The notes under the pieces were generated by a model. The model was given only the letters and a program-made list of their open reading frames with translations, was not told where the DNA came from and searched no databases. Shown here in pieces: positions 8,185 through 16,960 of a DNA stretch of 40,512 nucleotides. Source of the stretch: Streptomyces sp. SID9727 (lineage in GTDB: Bacteria > Actinomycetota > Actinomycetes > Streptomycetales > Streptomycetaceae); assembly GCF_010550605.1 (NCBI RefSeq), contig NZ_JAAGNI010000402.1, positions 1-40,512 of the forward strand, read 5' to 3'. Position 1 is the stretch's first letter. Each line of letters opens with the position of its first letter. The translations under genes and the position numbers were made by a program.

Positions 8185-9432
8185 TTGAACACGTCACCGG
8201 TGAACCCCGAGGCCGATCGGCCGCACCGCCCGGACCCGGCCGGGGGCTGCCCGCACGCGGCCAACGCCCGGCTGCTGGCCCGGGGGGCGGTCGCTCCGGT
8301 GGTCCTTCCCGGCGAGGTACGGGGGATGGCGGTGCTGGGCCACGAGGCGTTGAAGGAGTTCCTCGCGCATCCCGACGTCGCCAAGAGCGCCCAGCACTTC
8401 ACGGCGCTCCAGGCCGGGGGGATCCCCGACGGCTGGCCGCTGAAGACGTTCGCCACGGTGCAGGGGATGACCACCGCGGACGGCGCCGACCACCGGCGGC
8501 TGCGGTCGCTGATGGGCAAGGCGTTCACGGCCCGGCGGGTGGAGGAACTGCGTGCGTACGTGGAGGAGCTGACGTCCCGTCTGCTGGACGGCCTGGCGGC
8601 GGCCGCCGACGGCGACGGCACCGTCGATCTGCGCGCCCACTTCGCGCTGCCGCTGCCCATGGGCGTCATCTGCGAACTGCTGGGCGTGGACGAGGCCCAC
8701 CACGACCGGCTCCACCGCCTCTCCAACCAGCTCGTGGCCACGGACATCGGCCCGGCCGAGGTGATGGCGGCCAACCGGGAGACGGCGGAGACCCTGAGTG
8801 CGGTCGTAGCCGCCAAGGCCGCCGCTCCGGGGGACGACCTCACCAGCGCGATGATCGCGGCCCGTGCGGAGGACGGCGACCGGTTCAGCCCTCAGGAGCT
8901 GATCGGCACGCTGATGCTGACCATCGTCGCGGGGCACGAGACGACGCTGAATCTGATCACCAACGCCGTACGCGCCCTGTGCGCCCACCGGGACCAGCTC
9001 GACCTGGTGCTCTCCGGCGCGGCGAGCTGGGCCGACGTCGTGGAGGAGACCCTGCGCTGGGACAGCCCGGTCAGCTACTTCCCCTTCCGCTACCCGACCC
9101 GCGACCTCACCCTGGACGGCACCGTGATCCCCCGGGGCACCCCGGTCCTCGCGGGCTACTCCGCCGCCGGCCGCGACACGAGGGCCCACGGCCCGGACGC
9201 GGCCCACTTCGACATCACCCGCACCGGCACGTCCCGCCACCTCTCCCTGGGCCACGGCGCCCACTACTGCATGGGCGCGCCCCTGGCCCGCCTGGAGGCC
9301 ACCACGGCCCTGGAACAGCTCTTCACCCGCTTCCCGGGCCTGGACCTCGCGGTTCCGGAGGCGGAGCTGCCGCGCCACCGCTCGTTCGTGGGGAACAGCG
9401 TGCGGAGACTGCCGGTGCGGCTGCGGGGGTGA
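8185..9432 (+). CDS. Cytochrome P450 (class I, bacterial CYP107/105-like)
   Basis: 415 residues, normal for actinobacterial P450s. Clear I-helix oxygen-binding motif AGHETT (about residue 250), K-helix EETLRW (ExxR), and the haem loop LGHGAHYCMGAPLARLE with the axial cysteine. Soluble, so it would take electrons from a ferredoxin; none is encoded next to it. The TTG at 8185 has GGAG six bases upstream (8175-8178); a GTG at 8200 lacks a ribosome binding site. It stands alone between small hypothetical genes and the chitinase, so its link to the accessory genes further right is unproven. Confidence 0.88.
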   Translation: MNTSPVNPEADRPHRPDPAGGCPHAANARLLARGAVAPVVLPGEVRGMAVLGHEALKEFLAHPDVAKSAQHFTALQAGGIPDGWPLKTFATVQGMTTADGADHRRLRSLMGKAFTARRVEELRAYVEELTSRLLDGLAAAADGDGTVDLRAHFALPLPMGVICELLGVDEAHHDRLHRLSNQLVATDIGPAEVMAANRETAETLSAVVAAKAAAPGDDLTSAMIAARAEDGDRFSPQELIGTLMLTIVAGHETTLNLITNAVRALCAHRDQLDLVLSGAASWADVVEETLRWDSPVSYFPFRYPTRDLTLDGTVIPRGTPVLAGYSAAGRDTRAHGPDAAHFDITRTGTSRHLSLGHGAHYCMGAPLARLEATTALEQLFTRFPGLDLAVPEAELPRHRSFVGNSVRRLPVRLRG

Positions 9433-9462
9433 CGCGTCCGGCCCCGCGGGGCCGGACGCGTC
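9431..9462. terminator. Strong bidirectional terminator hairpin
   Basis: A 32-bp perfect palindrome: 15-bp arms with a two-base centre (left arm begins GACGCGTCCGGCCCC). It overlaps the P450 stop and lies 4 bp from the chitinase stop, so it ends both convergent genes. Confidence 0.8.
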
Positions 9463-9466
9463 GGGT

Positions 9467-11113
9467 CTAGCGGCGTTGCAGTGACTTGACGTTGTCGCCG
9501 AAGGACCAGCCCTTCGAGCCGTCCCAGTTGAGGGACCACGTCATCAGGCCCTTGAGCGAGCCGTTGAACGTGTTCCACGCCTGGCTGACCTGACCGGGCG
9601 TCATGTAGCCGCCGCCCGCGCCGGGCTGGGCCGGCAGGCCGGGCACCTGCTTGTCGTACGGGACCTTGATGGTGGTGCCCTGGATGGTCAGGCCGTTGTT
9701 GAGGCAGGTGGTCTGAGCGGCGAAGCCCTCCACGGTGCCGGCCTGGTACGAGTCGCCCGAGCAGCCGTACATGCTGCCGTTGTAGTACTGCATGTTGAGC
9801 CACCACAGCCGGCCGTTGTCGACGTACTTCTTGATGATCGGCAGGTACGCGCCCCAGATGGACCCGTAGGTGACGCTGCCGCCGGTGACGTACGCGGTCT
9901 CGGGCGCCATCGTCAGGCCGAAGCCCGCCGGCATCCTGGCCAGCACGCCGTCGATGATGCGGATCAGGTTGGACTGGGAGGCGGACAGCGTGTTGATGTT
10001 CCCGCTGCCGGACAGACCGGTCTCGATGTCGATGTCGATCCCGTCGAAGTTGTACTTCTTGAGGATCGGCACGACCGTCTCCACGAAGCGGTCGGCGACC
10101 TTGCTCGACGACAGGTCGATGCCCGCGGCCGCGCCGCCGATGGACATCAGGAGCGTGGCGCCGTTCGCCTTGGCCTGGCACATCTCCGCAGGCGTCGACA
10201 CCTTCACGCCCGCGTCCATGCCGTCCTCCCACAGGACGGTTCCGTCCGAGAGGATCACCGGGAAGGCGGCGTTGATGACGTTGTAGCCGTGCTGGGCGAT
10301 CCGGCTGTCGGTGATGGGGACCCAGCCCATGCCGGGGTGCACGCCGTTCGAGGCGCCGTCCCAGTTCTCCCAGTACCCCTGGAGCACCTTGCCGGCCGGC
10401 TTGGGCTTCGTGGCGCAGGTGGCGTCGCCCGGGGGGTCGGTGGGCGGGGGCGTGGTCGGCGGGTCGGTGGGCGGCGGGGTGGTCGGCGGGTCGGTGGGCG
10501 GAGGCGTGGTCGGCGGGGGCGTCGACCCGCCGGGACCGGTGAGCGACACGTCGTCCGCGAAGTACGCGGGTGTCCCGTACCAGCCGTGCAGGTAGACCGT
10601 CACCGACGTGGTGTTCGCACCGGTGGTGAAGTCGACGCTCAGTTTGCTGTACGACGAGGAGCTGGGCGTCCAGGTCTGCGGTTCGCTGGTGGCACCGGTG
10701 CCGCCGGCGCCGAGGTAGACGTAGCTGCCCTGGACGAAGGCGCTCAGCGTGTACTTGGAGTTGGGCTGCACGCTGACCGTCTGGCTGCACTGGGCGTTGC
10801 CCAGGCCGGACGGCGTGGCCTTCAGCGCGGACGAACCGGAGTGCGCCGGGCTGCTGACGGCCTGGCCGGAACCGTTGGCGCAGGTCCAGCCGGAAAGGCC
10901 GTTCTCGAAACCGGAGTTGGTCACCAGGTTGGCGGCATCGGCAGCGCCGGCCGAACCGGAACCGACCAGGGCGACGCAGGCGCCGAGAACGGTGGCGGCG
11001 CTCAGCCCCGCGATCGTACGGGTCAGAACGGTCGAGCCGCGCCGAGTCCGGACGGCGGCCGAAGGCCCGTCATCCGTCCCAGGCGAAGCAGTACGAATCC
11101 TCCGATGGAACAT
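9467..11113 (-). CDS. Secreted GH18 chitinase with N-terminal carbohydrate-binding domain
   Basis: 548 residues from ATG 11113, chosen for GGAG six bases upstream. A long signal peptide with basic start (MFHRRIRT), hydrophobic core and likely cleavage at GSAGA-ADAAN is followed by a CBM4/9-like domain (NLVTNSGFENGLSGWTC..., about 60-190), a Pro/Thr linker with repeated TPPPTDPP units, and a GH18 catalytic domain with the family motif FDGIDIDIE carrying the catalytic Glu. Related to Streptomyces chitinases A/C/H-type GH18 enzymes that hydrolyse chitin outside the cell. The 12-bp TGGTCCAGACCT element about 130 bp upstream suggests DasR control by GlcNAc. This is a conserved chromosomal gene, marking the left border of the accessory region. 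Confidence 0.92.
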   Translation of the reverse strand: MFHRRIRTASPGTDDGPSAAVRTRRGSTVLTRTIAGLSAATVLGACVALVGSGSAGAADAANLVTNSGFENGLSGWTCANGSGQAVSSPAHSGSSALKATPSGLGNAQCSQTVSVQPNSKYTLSAFVQGSYVYLGAGGTGATSEPQTWTPSSSSYSKLSVDFTTGANTTSVTVYLHGWYGTPAYFADDVSLTGPGGSTPPPTTPPPTDPPTTPPPTDPPTTPPPTDPPGDATCATKPKPAGKVLQGYWENWDGASNGVHPGMGWVPITDSRIAQHGYNVINAAFPVILSDGTVLWEDGMDAGVKVSTPAEMCQAKANGATLLMSIGGAAAGIDLSSSKVADRFVETVVPILKKYNFDGIDIDIETGLSGSGNINTLSASQSNLIRIIDGVLARMPAGFGLTMAPETAYVTGGSVTYGSIWGAYLPIIKKYVDNGRLWWLNMQYYNGSMYGCSGDSYQAGTVEGFAAQTTCLNNGLTIQGTTIKVPYDKQVPGLPAQPGAGGGYMTPGQVSQAWNTFNGSLKGLMTWSLNWDGSKGWSFGDNVKSLQRR

Positions 11114-11244
11114 GTCGTGCTCCATTCTCGCCACGTGCCGTGGCGCGGGCGTGCGCAAGGGGTGGACGCACGGCCCCGGATGAACTGGAGAGATGCGGTC
11201 CGGCGATCGACGGAATCGTAGGAAGGGGGCCTGGGCCCGTCAAT

Positions 11245-11256
11245 AGGTCTGGACCA
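11245..11256 (-). promoter_or_regulatory. DasR-type / chitinase promoter element
   Basis: Reads TGGTCCAGACCT on the reverse strand. This matches the 12-bp element of Streptomyces chitinase promoters and the core of the DasR responsive element (TGGTCTAGACCA). It lies about 130 bp upstream of the chitinase start. Only one copy was seen; classical promoters often carry two. Confidence 0.75.
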
Positions 11257-11867
11257 AAGGTGCCCGACTGTCGGGGGCCCCGCTTGACGGAACTTGACGG
11301 ACCGGGCCCCGCCCGGCGCATCGCTTGCGCGCGAGCCCGGTCCGGTGCGAGAGTGCCGGACCCCAGCCCGTGGTCGCGACCTGAAGCCGCGTGCCGGCGA
11401 GCGCGAGCCGGCCCGGGACCGGAGCGGCGTGCCGAGGGCCGGCGGAGGTGTGCGCGGGACGTCAGCCCGAACGCCGGTACCGCATGGCGTTGACCCGCCG
11501 CCCGGCGGCGAAGAGCGGCAGCCCGGCCGCCAGCGTGACCTGAAGGGCGCAGCCGGTCACCAGAAGCTCCTCGGCTCCCCCAGGTTGGTGGCCCAGGCGG
11601 CCAGGCATCCGTTGTTGACCGCCGCCCACGCGATGGCGGCGACCGCTGGCTTACCCGCCTCCCGCCGTGCCCGGTGCGGCGGACGCGGCGGCCCCGCCGG
11701 GGCGCAGGCGAAGCCCGGCTGGCATTTTTATGCCGCTGCCGACTTCATACGGCACGTTCATGCCGAACTCCTTACCTTGTGTGCGCAAGTCGGCATCACT
11801 AACGTTCGGATTCCAAAGTCCGACTATTCAGGTGTCACTATCTCCTGCACAAAGCAAAGGATCTGAC
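11257..11867. other. Intergenic region with probable promoter of the thiosugar-like operon
   Basis: Positions 11257-11700 are GC-rich and hold no recognisable gene. A reverse frame ending at about 11551 reads AVNNGCLAAWATNLGEP, which looks protein-like but has no start. From about 11725 base composition drops sharply; there ATGCCG occurs in both orientations three times (11729-11772), a plausible activator site, followed by an AT-richer stretch before AAAGGA and the GTG at 11868. This is the likely promoter of the 11868-19836 operon. Confidence 0.45.
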
Positions 11868-12614
11868 GTGACCTCTGCCCTGCACTCGCCTGTTGGCATT
11901 GATGACCCGTGGCTCAACATCGGGAAGCATCATCTCGTATCGAGGCTGCTGCTGGGAATCGAGCAGTACACCGACCCCGCGCTTGTGGCAAAGGTGCTGG
12001 AGGCGTCCGGGACGGACGTCTTCATCACCACCTATGACCTTGAGCAGACGCGGGGAAGCCTCCTGCTGGACGACCTGGATCAGAAGATCGAGCTGTCCCG
12101 CTACGCGTGGATCGGCACGACCTCGTTCGCGTACTCGGCCGATGTCGCCGTCCGCACGGCGCACCACCTGCGTGCGACCCTCGGCCTGGACGTGATCAAG
12201 CTCGACGTCCGTGACGCCGGCAACGGCCCCGACGGTCCCGCCACGATCACCGCCGCGCGCCAGTTGCTCGCCGACGGCTTCAGCATCATGCCGTTCGTGC
12301 ACCCCGACATTCACGTGGCCCTGGAGCTTCAGGACATGGGGTGCTCCGCGATTCGCCTCATGGCATCGCCTGTCGGCAGCTACCGCGGAATATCCGATCC
12401 CGAAACAATGCGCAGGTGTATCGACGCGCTGAGTGTGCCCGCCGTCGTGGAAGGCGGAATAGGCTCTCCCGCGCATGTCACCGAAGCCATGGAATTGGGC
12501 GCTGCGGCAGTTCTGGTGAATACGCTGGTCGCGCAGGCGGAGGATCCGGTTGCCATGGCAGCCGCGGTCCGGCAGGCCGTCTCGGCGGGAATTCCGGCAG
12601 TTCAGGGTTCCTGA
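11868..12614 (+). CDS. ThiG-like thiazole/2-thiosugar synthase homologue
   Basis: 248 residues from GTG 11868 (AAAGGA eight bases upstream). A TIM-barrel protein aligned over its length with ThiG: the Schiff-base lysine is K111 in GLDVIKLDV, the phosphate loop VEGGIGSPAHV and AVLVNTLVA are present. Two catalytic carboxylates differ from canonical ThiG: the Glu after the lysine (KLE) is Asp here, and the Asp of VDAGIG is Glu (E195). No ThiS, ThiO or ThiF is nearby, so a thiamine role is unlikely. BexX of the BE-7585A pathway is a ThiG homologue that makes 2-thioglucose-6-phosphate with borrowed sulfur-carrier proteins; the following sugar-phosphatase-like HAD and the glycosyltransferase fit such a role. 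That function is inference. Confidence 0.8.
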   Translation: MTSALHSPVGIDDPWLNIGKHHLVSRLLLGIEQYTDPALVAKVLEASGTDVFITTYDLEQTRGSLLLDDLDQKIELSRYAWIGTTSFAYSADVAVRTAHHLRATLGLDVIKLDVRDAGNGPDGPATITAARQLLADGFSIMPFVHPDIHVALELQDMGCSAIRLMASPVGSYRGISDPETMRRCIDALSVPAVVEGGIGSPAHVTEAMELGAAAVLVNTLVAQAEDPVAMAAAVRQAVSAGIPAVQGS

Positions 12615-12615
12615 C

Positions 12616-13308
12616 GTGCCATTCACGCTGGGCCCGATGGAGGCCGTTCTCTTCGACTTGGACGGCGTACTGATCGACACCGACGCCGCCGTCGCGGCAC
12701 TCTGGCGCAGGGCCGCCGAGTCGGTCGGGCGCGACCTGAGCCCCGAGGACATGCGGACGAACGTCCTCGGCTGCTCGCCCGAGCGCACCATCGAGCGCGT
12801 CTTCGGTGACTGCCCGGAGGCTGACCGTCTCCGCGTACTCGAAGAGGTCCGTGCCGGAGAGCCCGAACTGGGTTGGGAAGCACTGCCGGGGGGCCGGAAC
12901 CTCGTCCGCGCCCTGGCCGCAGCGGGCGTACCGCTGGCCCTGGTGACCAGCGCGTCGGCTGCTCGCGCCACGGCGGTCACGCGAGGGCTGGGGCTCACGG
13001 GCCACTTCGCGGCGATGGTCACCTGGGAGGACGCGGCGCGCGGCAAGCCCGACCCCCAGCCGTACATGATCGCGGCCGACCGGCTCGGGGTCCCCGTCGG
13101 CGGGTGCGTGGTGTTCGAGGACTCCGAAAGCGGCGTCCAGTCCGCTGTGGCCGCCGGGGCGACCTGCGTCGCCGTGAGCGTCCGCGGCTACCGGAGCGAG
13201 CTGTCGGCGCTCGGGGCGGCCCACGTCATCACGTCGCTGGACCACGTCCGGCCCACATCAGCCGGTCCCCACGCGGAACTGTGTCTTCTCGCGGACCCCC
13301 ATGGCTGA
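12616..13308 (+). CDS. HAD-family sugar phosphatase / phosphoglucomutase-like hydrolase
   Basis: 230 residues. HAD motif I FDLDGVLIDTD (nucleophile Asp and acid/base Asp), motif II VTSAS, motif III lysine in RGKPDPQPY, motif IV FEDSESG. The cap and spacing are those of the beta-phosphoglucomutase / 2-deoxyglucose-6-phosphatase group. GTG 12616 follows the ThiG-like stop by one base and has AGGG upstream; the ATG at 12637 lacks one. The stop overlaps the next gene by 8 bp. Directly after a ThiG-like enzyme, a phosphatase acting on a 2-substituted hexose-6-phosphate (for example 2-thioglucose-6-phosphate) is the natural proposal. Confidence 0.82.
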   Translation: MPFTLGPMEAVLFDLDGVLIDTDAAVAALWRRAAESVGRDLSPEDMRTNVLGCSPERTIERVFGDCPEADRLRVLEEVRAGEPELGWEALPGGRNLVRALAAAGVPLALVTSASAARATAVTRGLGLTGHFAAMVTWEDAARGKPDPQPYMIAADRLGVPVGGCVVFEDSESGVQSAVAAGATCVAVSVRGYRSELSALGAAHVITSLDHVRPTSAGPHAELCLLADPHG

Positions 13309-15133
13309 GCGCACCCGTCCGGCGGAACGCATCCGCCGCCGCAGGACCGCGGCGGGACAGCTCCTGACCCTCGCCAGGTCCGCCGGCACGCCCGTCGTCC
13401 TGGGCACCTGCGTGCTCCACCTGGTGGCCGGGGCACTGCCCGTCGTGTTCGTGGTGTGCGTCGGTCTGGCCCTGCAGCGGCTCTCCGGCGGTGGCGGCGT
13501 CTCCACGCCGCTCGCCGTCGCGGTCGGCGCCTTCTTCGTCCAGCAGATCCTGATCCCCGTCCAGGGAGTCGCGTCGCAGAGCATCGCCCGCCGGGTCGAC
13601 GCGTACTGCACGGCACGGCTCATGCGCTCGGCCGGTACGGGGATCAGCCTGCGTGCCCTGGAACGGCCCGAAACGGCCGACGCGGCGCGGGACGCGGGCG
13701 AGGCGCTGAGCAACCGGACCCTGACACCCGGCGCGGCCGTCGAGGGCGCGCTGGCGCTCATCGCGAGGTACACGCAACTGGCCGGCGCTGTGCTCGTGGC
13801 GGCGATCGCGACGGGGCCGTTGGTCGCCGTCGCGGGGCTGGCGGTCGCGCTGATCTGCCGGTTGGGGCAGACGGCCGCGTTCGTGCGCTGGGGACAGCAC
13901 GTCAGGAGCTTCTCGCGCGCCCGTCGCCGCCTCGCGTACCTGCGGGACCTCGCCGTGGGGACGCGGGCGGCCAAGGAGATCCGGCTGCTCGGCCTCGTCG
14001 ACTGGCTGGACCGGCGCTACGCCGCCGAGAGCGTCGGCCTGCTCGGCCCGCTGTGGGCTTGGCGGCGGCGGGTCTACGGACGCCCGTTCGTGCTGTACAC
14101 GCTCCTCGGCCTGGTCTGTGCCGTCGGCGGTCTGCTCGCGCTGGCCATGGACCCGGGGCTGCGGGTCGGGGCCCTCTCCATGGGTTTGCAGGTCCTCGTG
14201 ATGTGCGTCCGGTTCGGCGTCGTCTTCCCCGAATCCGACGTCAAGATGATCTACGGCCGCAGCGCCTGGGAGTCGCTTCTCACGTTCGAGCGGCTCGGTG
14301 CCGCTTCGGACACCGCGCTTCCGACGGCCCCCCGCGGGACGGGCGTCGGCTGCCCGGAAGGGGACATCGTCTTCCACGACGTGCGTTTCGGTTACGAGCC
14401 CGGCCGGCCGGTCCTGAACGGGCTGGACCTGACCATAGCCGCAGGGGCGTCGACGGCGGTCGTGGGCGTGAACGGTGCCGGGAAGAGCACGCTGGTCAAG
14501 CTTCTCACCGGCCTCTACGAGCCCGGCGGGGGAAGAATCACCTGCGGCGGCGTCGACCTGGCCGAGATCGACCGGCGGCAGTGGCAGCGTTCGCTGTCCG
14601 TCATGTTCCAGGACTTCACCCGGTACGAGCTCTCCCTGCGGGACAACGTGGCGATGGGGGCGATCGGCCGGCGCGACGACGACGCCGGTATCGCCGCCGA
14701 ACTGGACCGGGTCGGGCTCGGTGGCCTCGCGGATGCACTGCCGGCCGGACTGGACACCCCGCTCGGCCAGTCCGTGACGGGAGGAGTGGACCTGTCCGGC
14801 GGCCAGTGGCAGCGCGTCGCCCTGGCCAGGTCGCTGTTCGCCGTTCGCCATGGCGCCCGCGTCCTGGTCCTCGACGAACCCACCGCCCAGCTCGACGCGC
14901 GCGGGGAGGCGGACTTCTACGAGACGTTTCTGGAACTCACCAAGGGAACGACCAGCATCGTGATCTCGCATCGGTTCTCCACCGTGCGCCTGGCCGACCG
15001 GATCGTCACCATCGGTGACGGCAGGGTGCGCGAAGGCGGAACCCACGACGAGCTGGTCGCCGCGGGAAACGAGTACGCCGCCATGTTCGAGGTGCAGGCA
15101 CGCCGCTTCGCGCCCGTGGGTGGCGCGGAATGA
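13301..15133 (+). CDS. ABC exporter half-unit (membrane + ATPase), first of a pair
   Basis: 610 residues: an N-terminal membrane domain with several hydrophobic segments (about 30-330) and a C-terminal ATPase with Walker A GVNGAGKST (about residue 392), signature LSGGQWQR, Walker B VLVLDEPTAQLD and H-loop VISHRFST. No C39 peptidase domain at the N-terminus. The stop overlaps the next ABC gene by ATGA, and both proteins have the same architecture, so a heterodimeric exporter is likely. Such pairs export natural products, peptides or glycoconjugates. Confidence 0.87.
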   Translation: MAERTRPAERIRRRRTAAGQLLTLARSAGTPVVLGTCVLHLVAGALPVVFVVCVGLALQRLSGGGGVSTPLAVAVGAFFVQQILIPVQGVASQSIARRVDAYCTARLMRSAGTGISLRALERPETADAARDAGEALSNRTLTPGAAVEGALALIARYTQLAGAVLVAAIATGPLVAVAGLAVALICRLGQTAAFVRWGQHVRSFSRARRRLAYLRDLAVGTRAAKEIRLLGLVDWLDRRYAAESVGLLGPLWAWRRRVYGRPFVLYTLLGLVCAVGGLLALAMDPGLRVGALSMGLQVLVMCVRFGVVFPESDVKMIYGRSAWESLLTFERLGAASDTALPTAPRGTGVGCPEGDIVFHDVRFGYEPGRPVLNGLDLTIAAGASTAVVGVNGAGKSTLVKLLTGLYEPGGGRITCGGVDLAEIDRRQWQRSLSVMFQDFTRYELSLRDNVAMGAIGRRDDDAGIAAELDRVGLGGLADALPAGLDTPLGQSVTGGVDLSGGQWQRVALARSLFAVRHGARVLVLDEPTAQLDARGEADFYETFLELTKGTTSIVISHRFSTVRLADRIVTIGDGRVREGGTHDELVAAGNEYAAMFEVQARRFAPVGGAE

Positions 15134-16914
15134 AGGACTTCCTGTTCTGCTTCAGGTTTCTGCTCGGCCTGTCCTGGCGCTCCAGCCGGCGGCGTCTCGT
15201 CCTGGGCGGCCTGCTGCTCCTACTGGGCTACCTGGCCTCCCCGCTGGTCAGTGTGGAACTCCGGCTGATCATCGACGCCCTGGTGGCAGACCGGCACTCT
15301 TCCGCCATCGGATGGTGCCTGGCCGGCGCGGCCACCCTCATGGCCGAGCTGATGCTCGGTCACTTCGCCCATCTCTTCTACTTCGAACTCGGGGAGCAGC
15401 ACGAGGAGATGCTGGGCCGCCGGCTGCTGCGGACCATCAACGAGTCCCGGGGCCTGGCGCAGTGCGAGGACCCGGCCTTCGCGGACGATGTGGACCTGGC
15501 CCGGCAGGACCTGGTCAAGATGCGCGGTACGGTCGAGTCGGTGCTCCAACTCGCCTGCCTGGTCGTCCAGACGCTGGTGACGGCGAGCATTCTCGTCTCC
15601 GTGGACGCGTGGCTCCTGCTGCTGCCCCCGGTGGCCCTCGTACCCGTGCTGCTCGGCCGCCGGGGAGAAGAGATCCTGGACCGCGCACGCGGCCGGGTGT
15701 CCGCCGCTCAGCGCTCGGTGCGCCACCTGCGCGACATCGCGTCATCCCCTGACACACAGAAGGAGATCCGCCTCTCCGACAGCCACGAGTACCTGATCGG
15801 GCTCACCGGGGACCTCGAACGGGACATCGACCGCGTGCTGGGCGAGGCCGAACGCAAGCAGGCCCTCCTCCGCGCGCTGGGCCTCGGCGTCTTCGCCGCC
15901 GCGTACGCCGCGTCGATCGTCTTCGCGTTCCACCAGGCCCACGGCGCGGCGTCCATCGGCGCCACGGTCATGGTCATCACCCTGGCCACCCAGGTCAGCA
16001 GGCAGATGGCGAGCGGCTTCGACCTCCTCAGCGCGGCCGGCGCTGCCGCTCTGTGGCTGCGGAGGCTCACCAGCCTGCGTGAGCGGGCCGGCCTGACGGC
16101 CGACGCCGCACCGGGCATGGAGCCGCCCGCGGCCATCACGGCCGGAATCGCCCTCGACCAGGTCTCCTTCACGTACCCGGGGGCCGCCGCGCCGGCGCTG
16201 CGGAGTGTGAGTCTCCACCTGCCCGCAGGGAAGTCGGTGGCGTTGGTCGGCGGCAACGGGGCCGGCAAGAGCACGCTGATCAAACTGCTGAACGGCCTCT
16301 ACGAGCCCACGTCGGGCCGCGTCCTGATCGACGGCTCCGATCTTGCCGGTATCGGCGCCGACGGCTGGCGGTCCCGCGTGGCGGCACTCTTCCAGGACTT
16401 CGCCCGGCTCCACTTCTCCCTGCAGGACAGCGTGGGGGTCGGGCAGGTCTCCGACGTCGGATCGGCGGACGCCGTGCGACGGGCGATCACGCGGGCCCGG
16501 GCCGAGCCGCTCCTGGAACGCCTCGACGACGGGCTGAGCACCGTCCTCGGCAACGGCTACGACGACGGCGTCGACCTGTCGGGCGGTCAGTGGCAGAACG
16601 TCGGGCTGGCCCGCACGATGATGCGCGACCGCCCCCTGCTGCTCTGCCTGGACGAGCCCGGACACGCCCTCGACGCTCTCGCCGAGCAGTGGATGTGCGA
16701 AACGTACGAACGAACGGCCGGCGAGATCGCCGCGGCTGTGGGAGGGGTCACCATCTTCGTCACCCACCGCCTGTCCACCGTCCAGCTCGCCGACCTGATC
16801 GTGGTCCTCGACGGCGGAGCCGTGGTCGAGACGGGCTCCCACCGCGAACTCATGGAGCGCGCCGGCCACTACGCCGAGCTGTACGACCTGCAATCCCACG
16901 CCTACACCTCATAG
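15130..16914 (+). CDS. ABC exporter half-unit, second of a pair
   Basis: 594 residues with an N-terminal membrane domain (about 10-310) and an ATPase domain: Walker A GGNGAGKST (about 374), signature LSGGQWQN, Walker B LLLCLDEPGHALD, H-loop FVTHRLST. All catalytic residues, including the Glu after Walker B, are kept in both partners, so neither nucleotide site is obviously dead. Coupled to the previous gene by ATGA. The first gene is strongly similar in layout but only moderately in sequence, as expected for a heterodimer. Confidence 0.87.
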   Translation: MKDFLFCFRFLLGLSWRSSRRRLVLGGLLLLLGYLASPLVSVELRLIIDALVADRHSSAIGWCLAGAATLMAELMLGHFAHLFYFELGEQHEEMLGRRLLRTINESRGLAQCEDPAFADDVDLARQDLVKMRGTVESVLQLACLVVQTLVTASILVSVDAWLLLLPPVALVPVLLGRRGEEILDRARGRVSAAQRSVRHLRDIASSPDTQKEIRLSDSHEYLIGLTGDLERDIDRVLGEAERKQALLRALGLGVFAAAYAASIVFAFHQAHGAASIGATVMVITLATQVSRQMASGFDLLSAAGAAALWLRRLTSLRERAGLTADAAPGMEPPAAITAGIALDQVSFTYPGAAAPALRSVSLHLPAGKSVALVGGNGAGKSTLIKLLNGLYEPTSGRVLIDGSDLAGIGADGWRSRVAALFQDFARLHFSLQDSVGVGQVSDVGSADAVRRAITRARAEPLLERLDDGLSTVLGNGYDDGVDLSGGQWQNVGLARTMMRDRPLLLCLDEPGHALDALAEQWMCETYERTAGEIAAAVGGVTIFVTHRLSTVQLADLIVVLDGGAVVETGSHRELMERAGHYAELYDLQSHAYTS

Positions 16915-16960
16915 CGCCCGGCCCCGCGCACAGGCACCCCTGATCATCCCGAGGAGACAC

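Noticed and set aside
11551..11680. Reverse frame containing AVNNGCLAAWATNLGEP as a possible peptide gene
   Set aside because: No start codon or ribosome binding site, and no recognised family; may be a fossil.
11667..11867. Longer N-terminus for the ThiG-like protein
   Set aside because: The upstream codons lie in AT-richer promoter-like DNA, and GTG 11868 has a good ribosome binding site at the position where ThiG homology begins.
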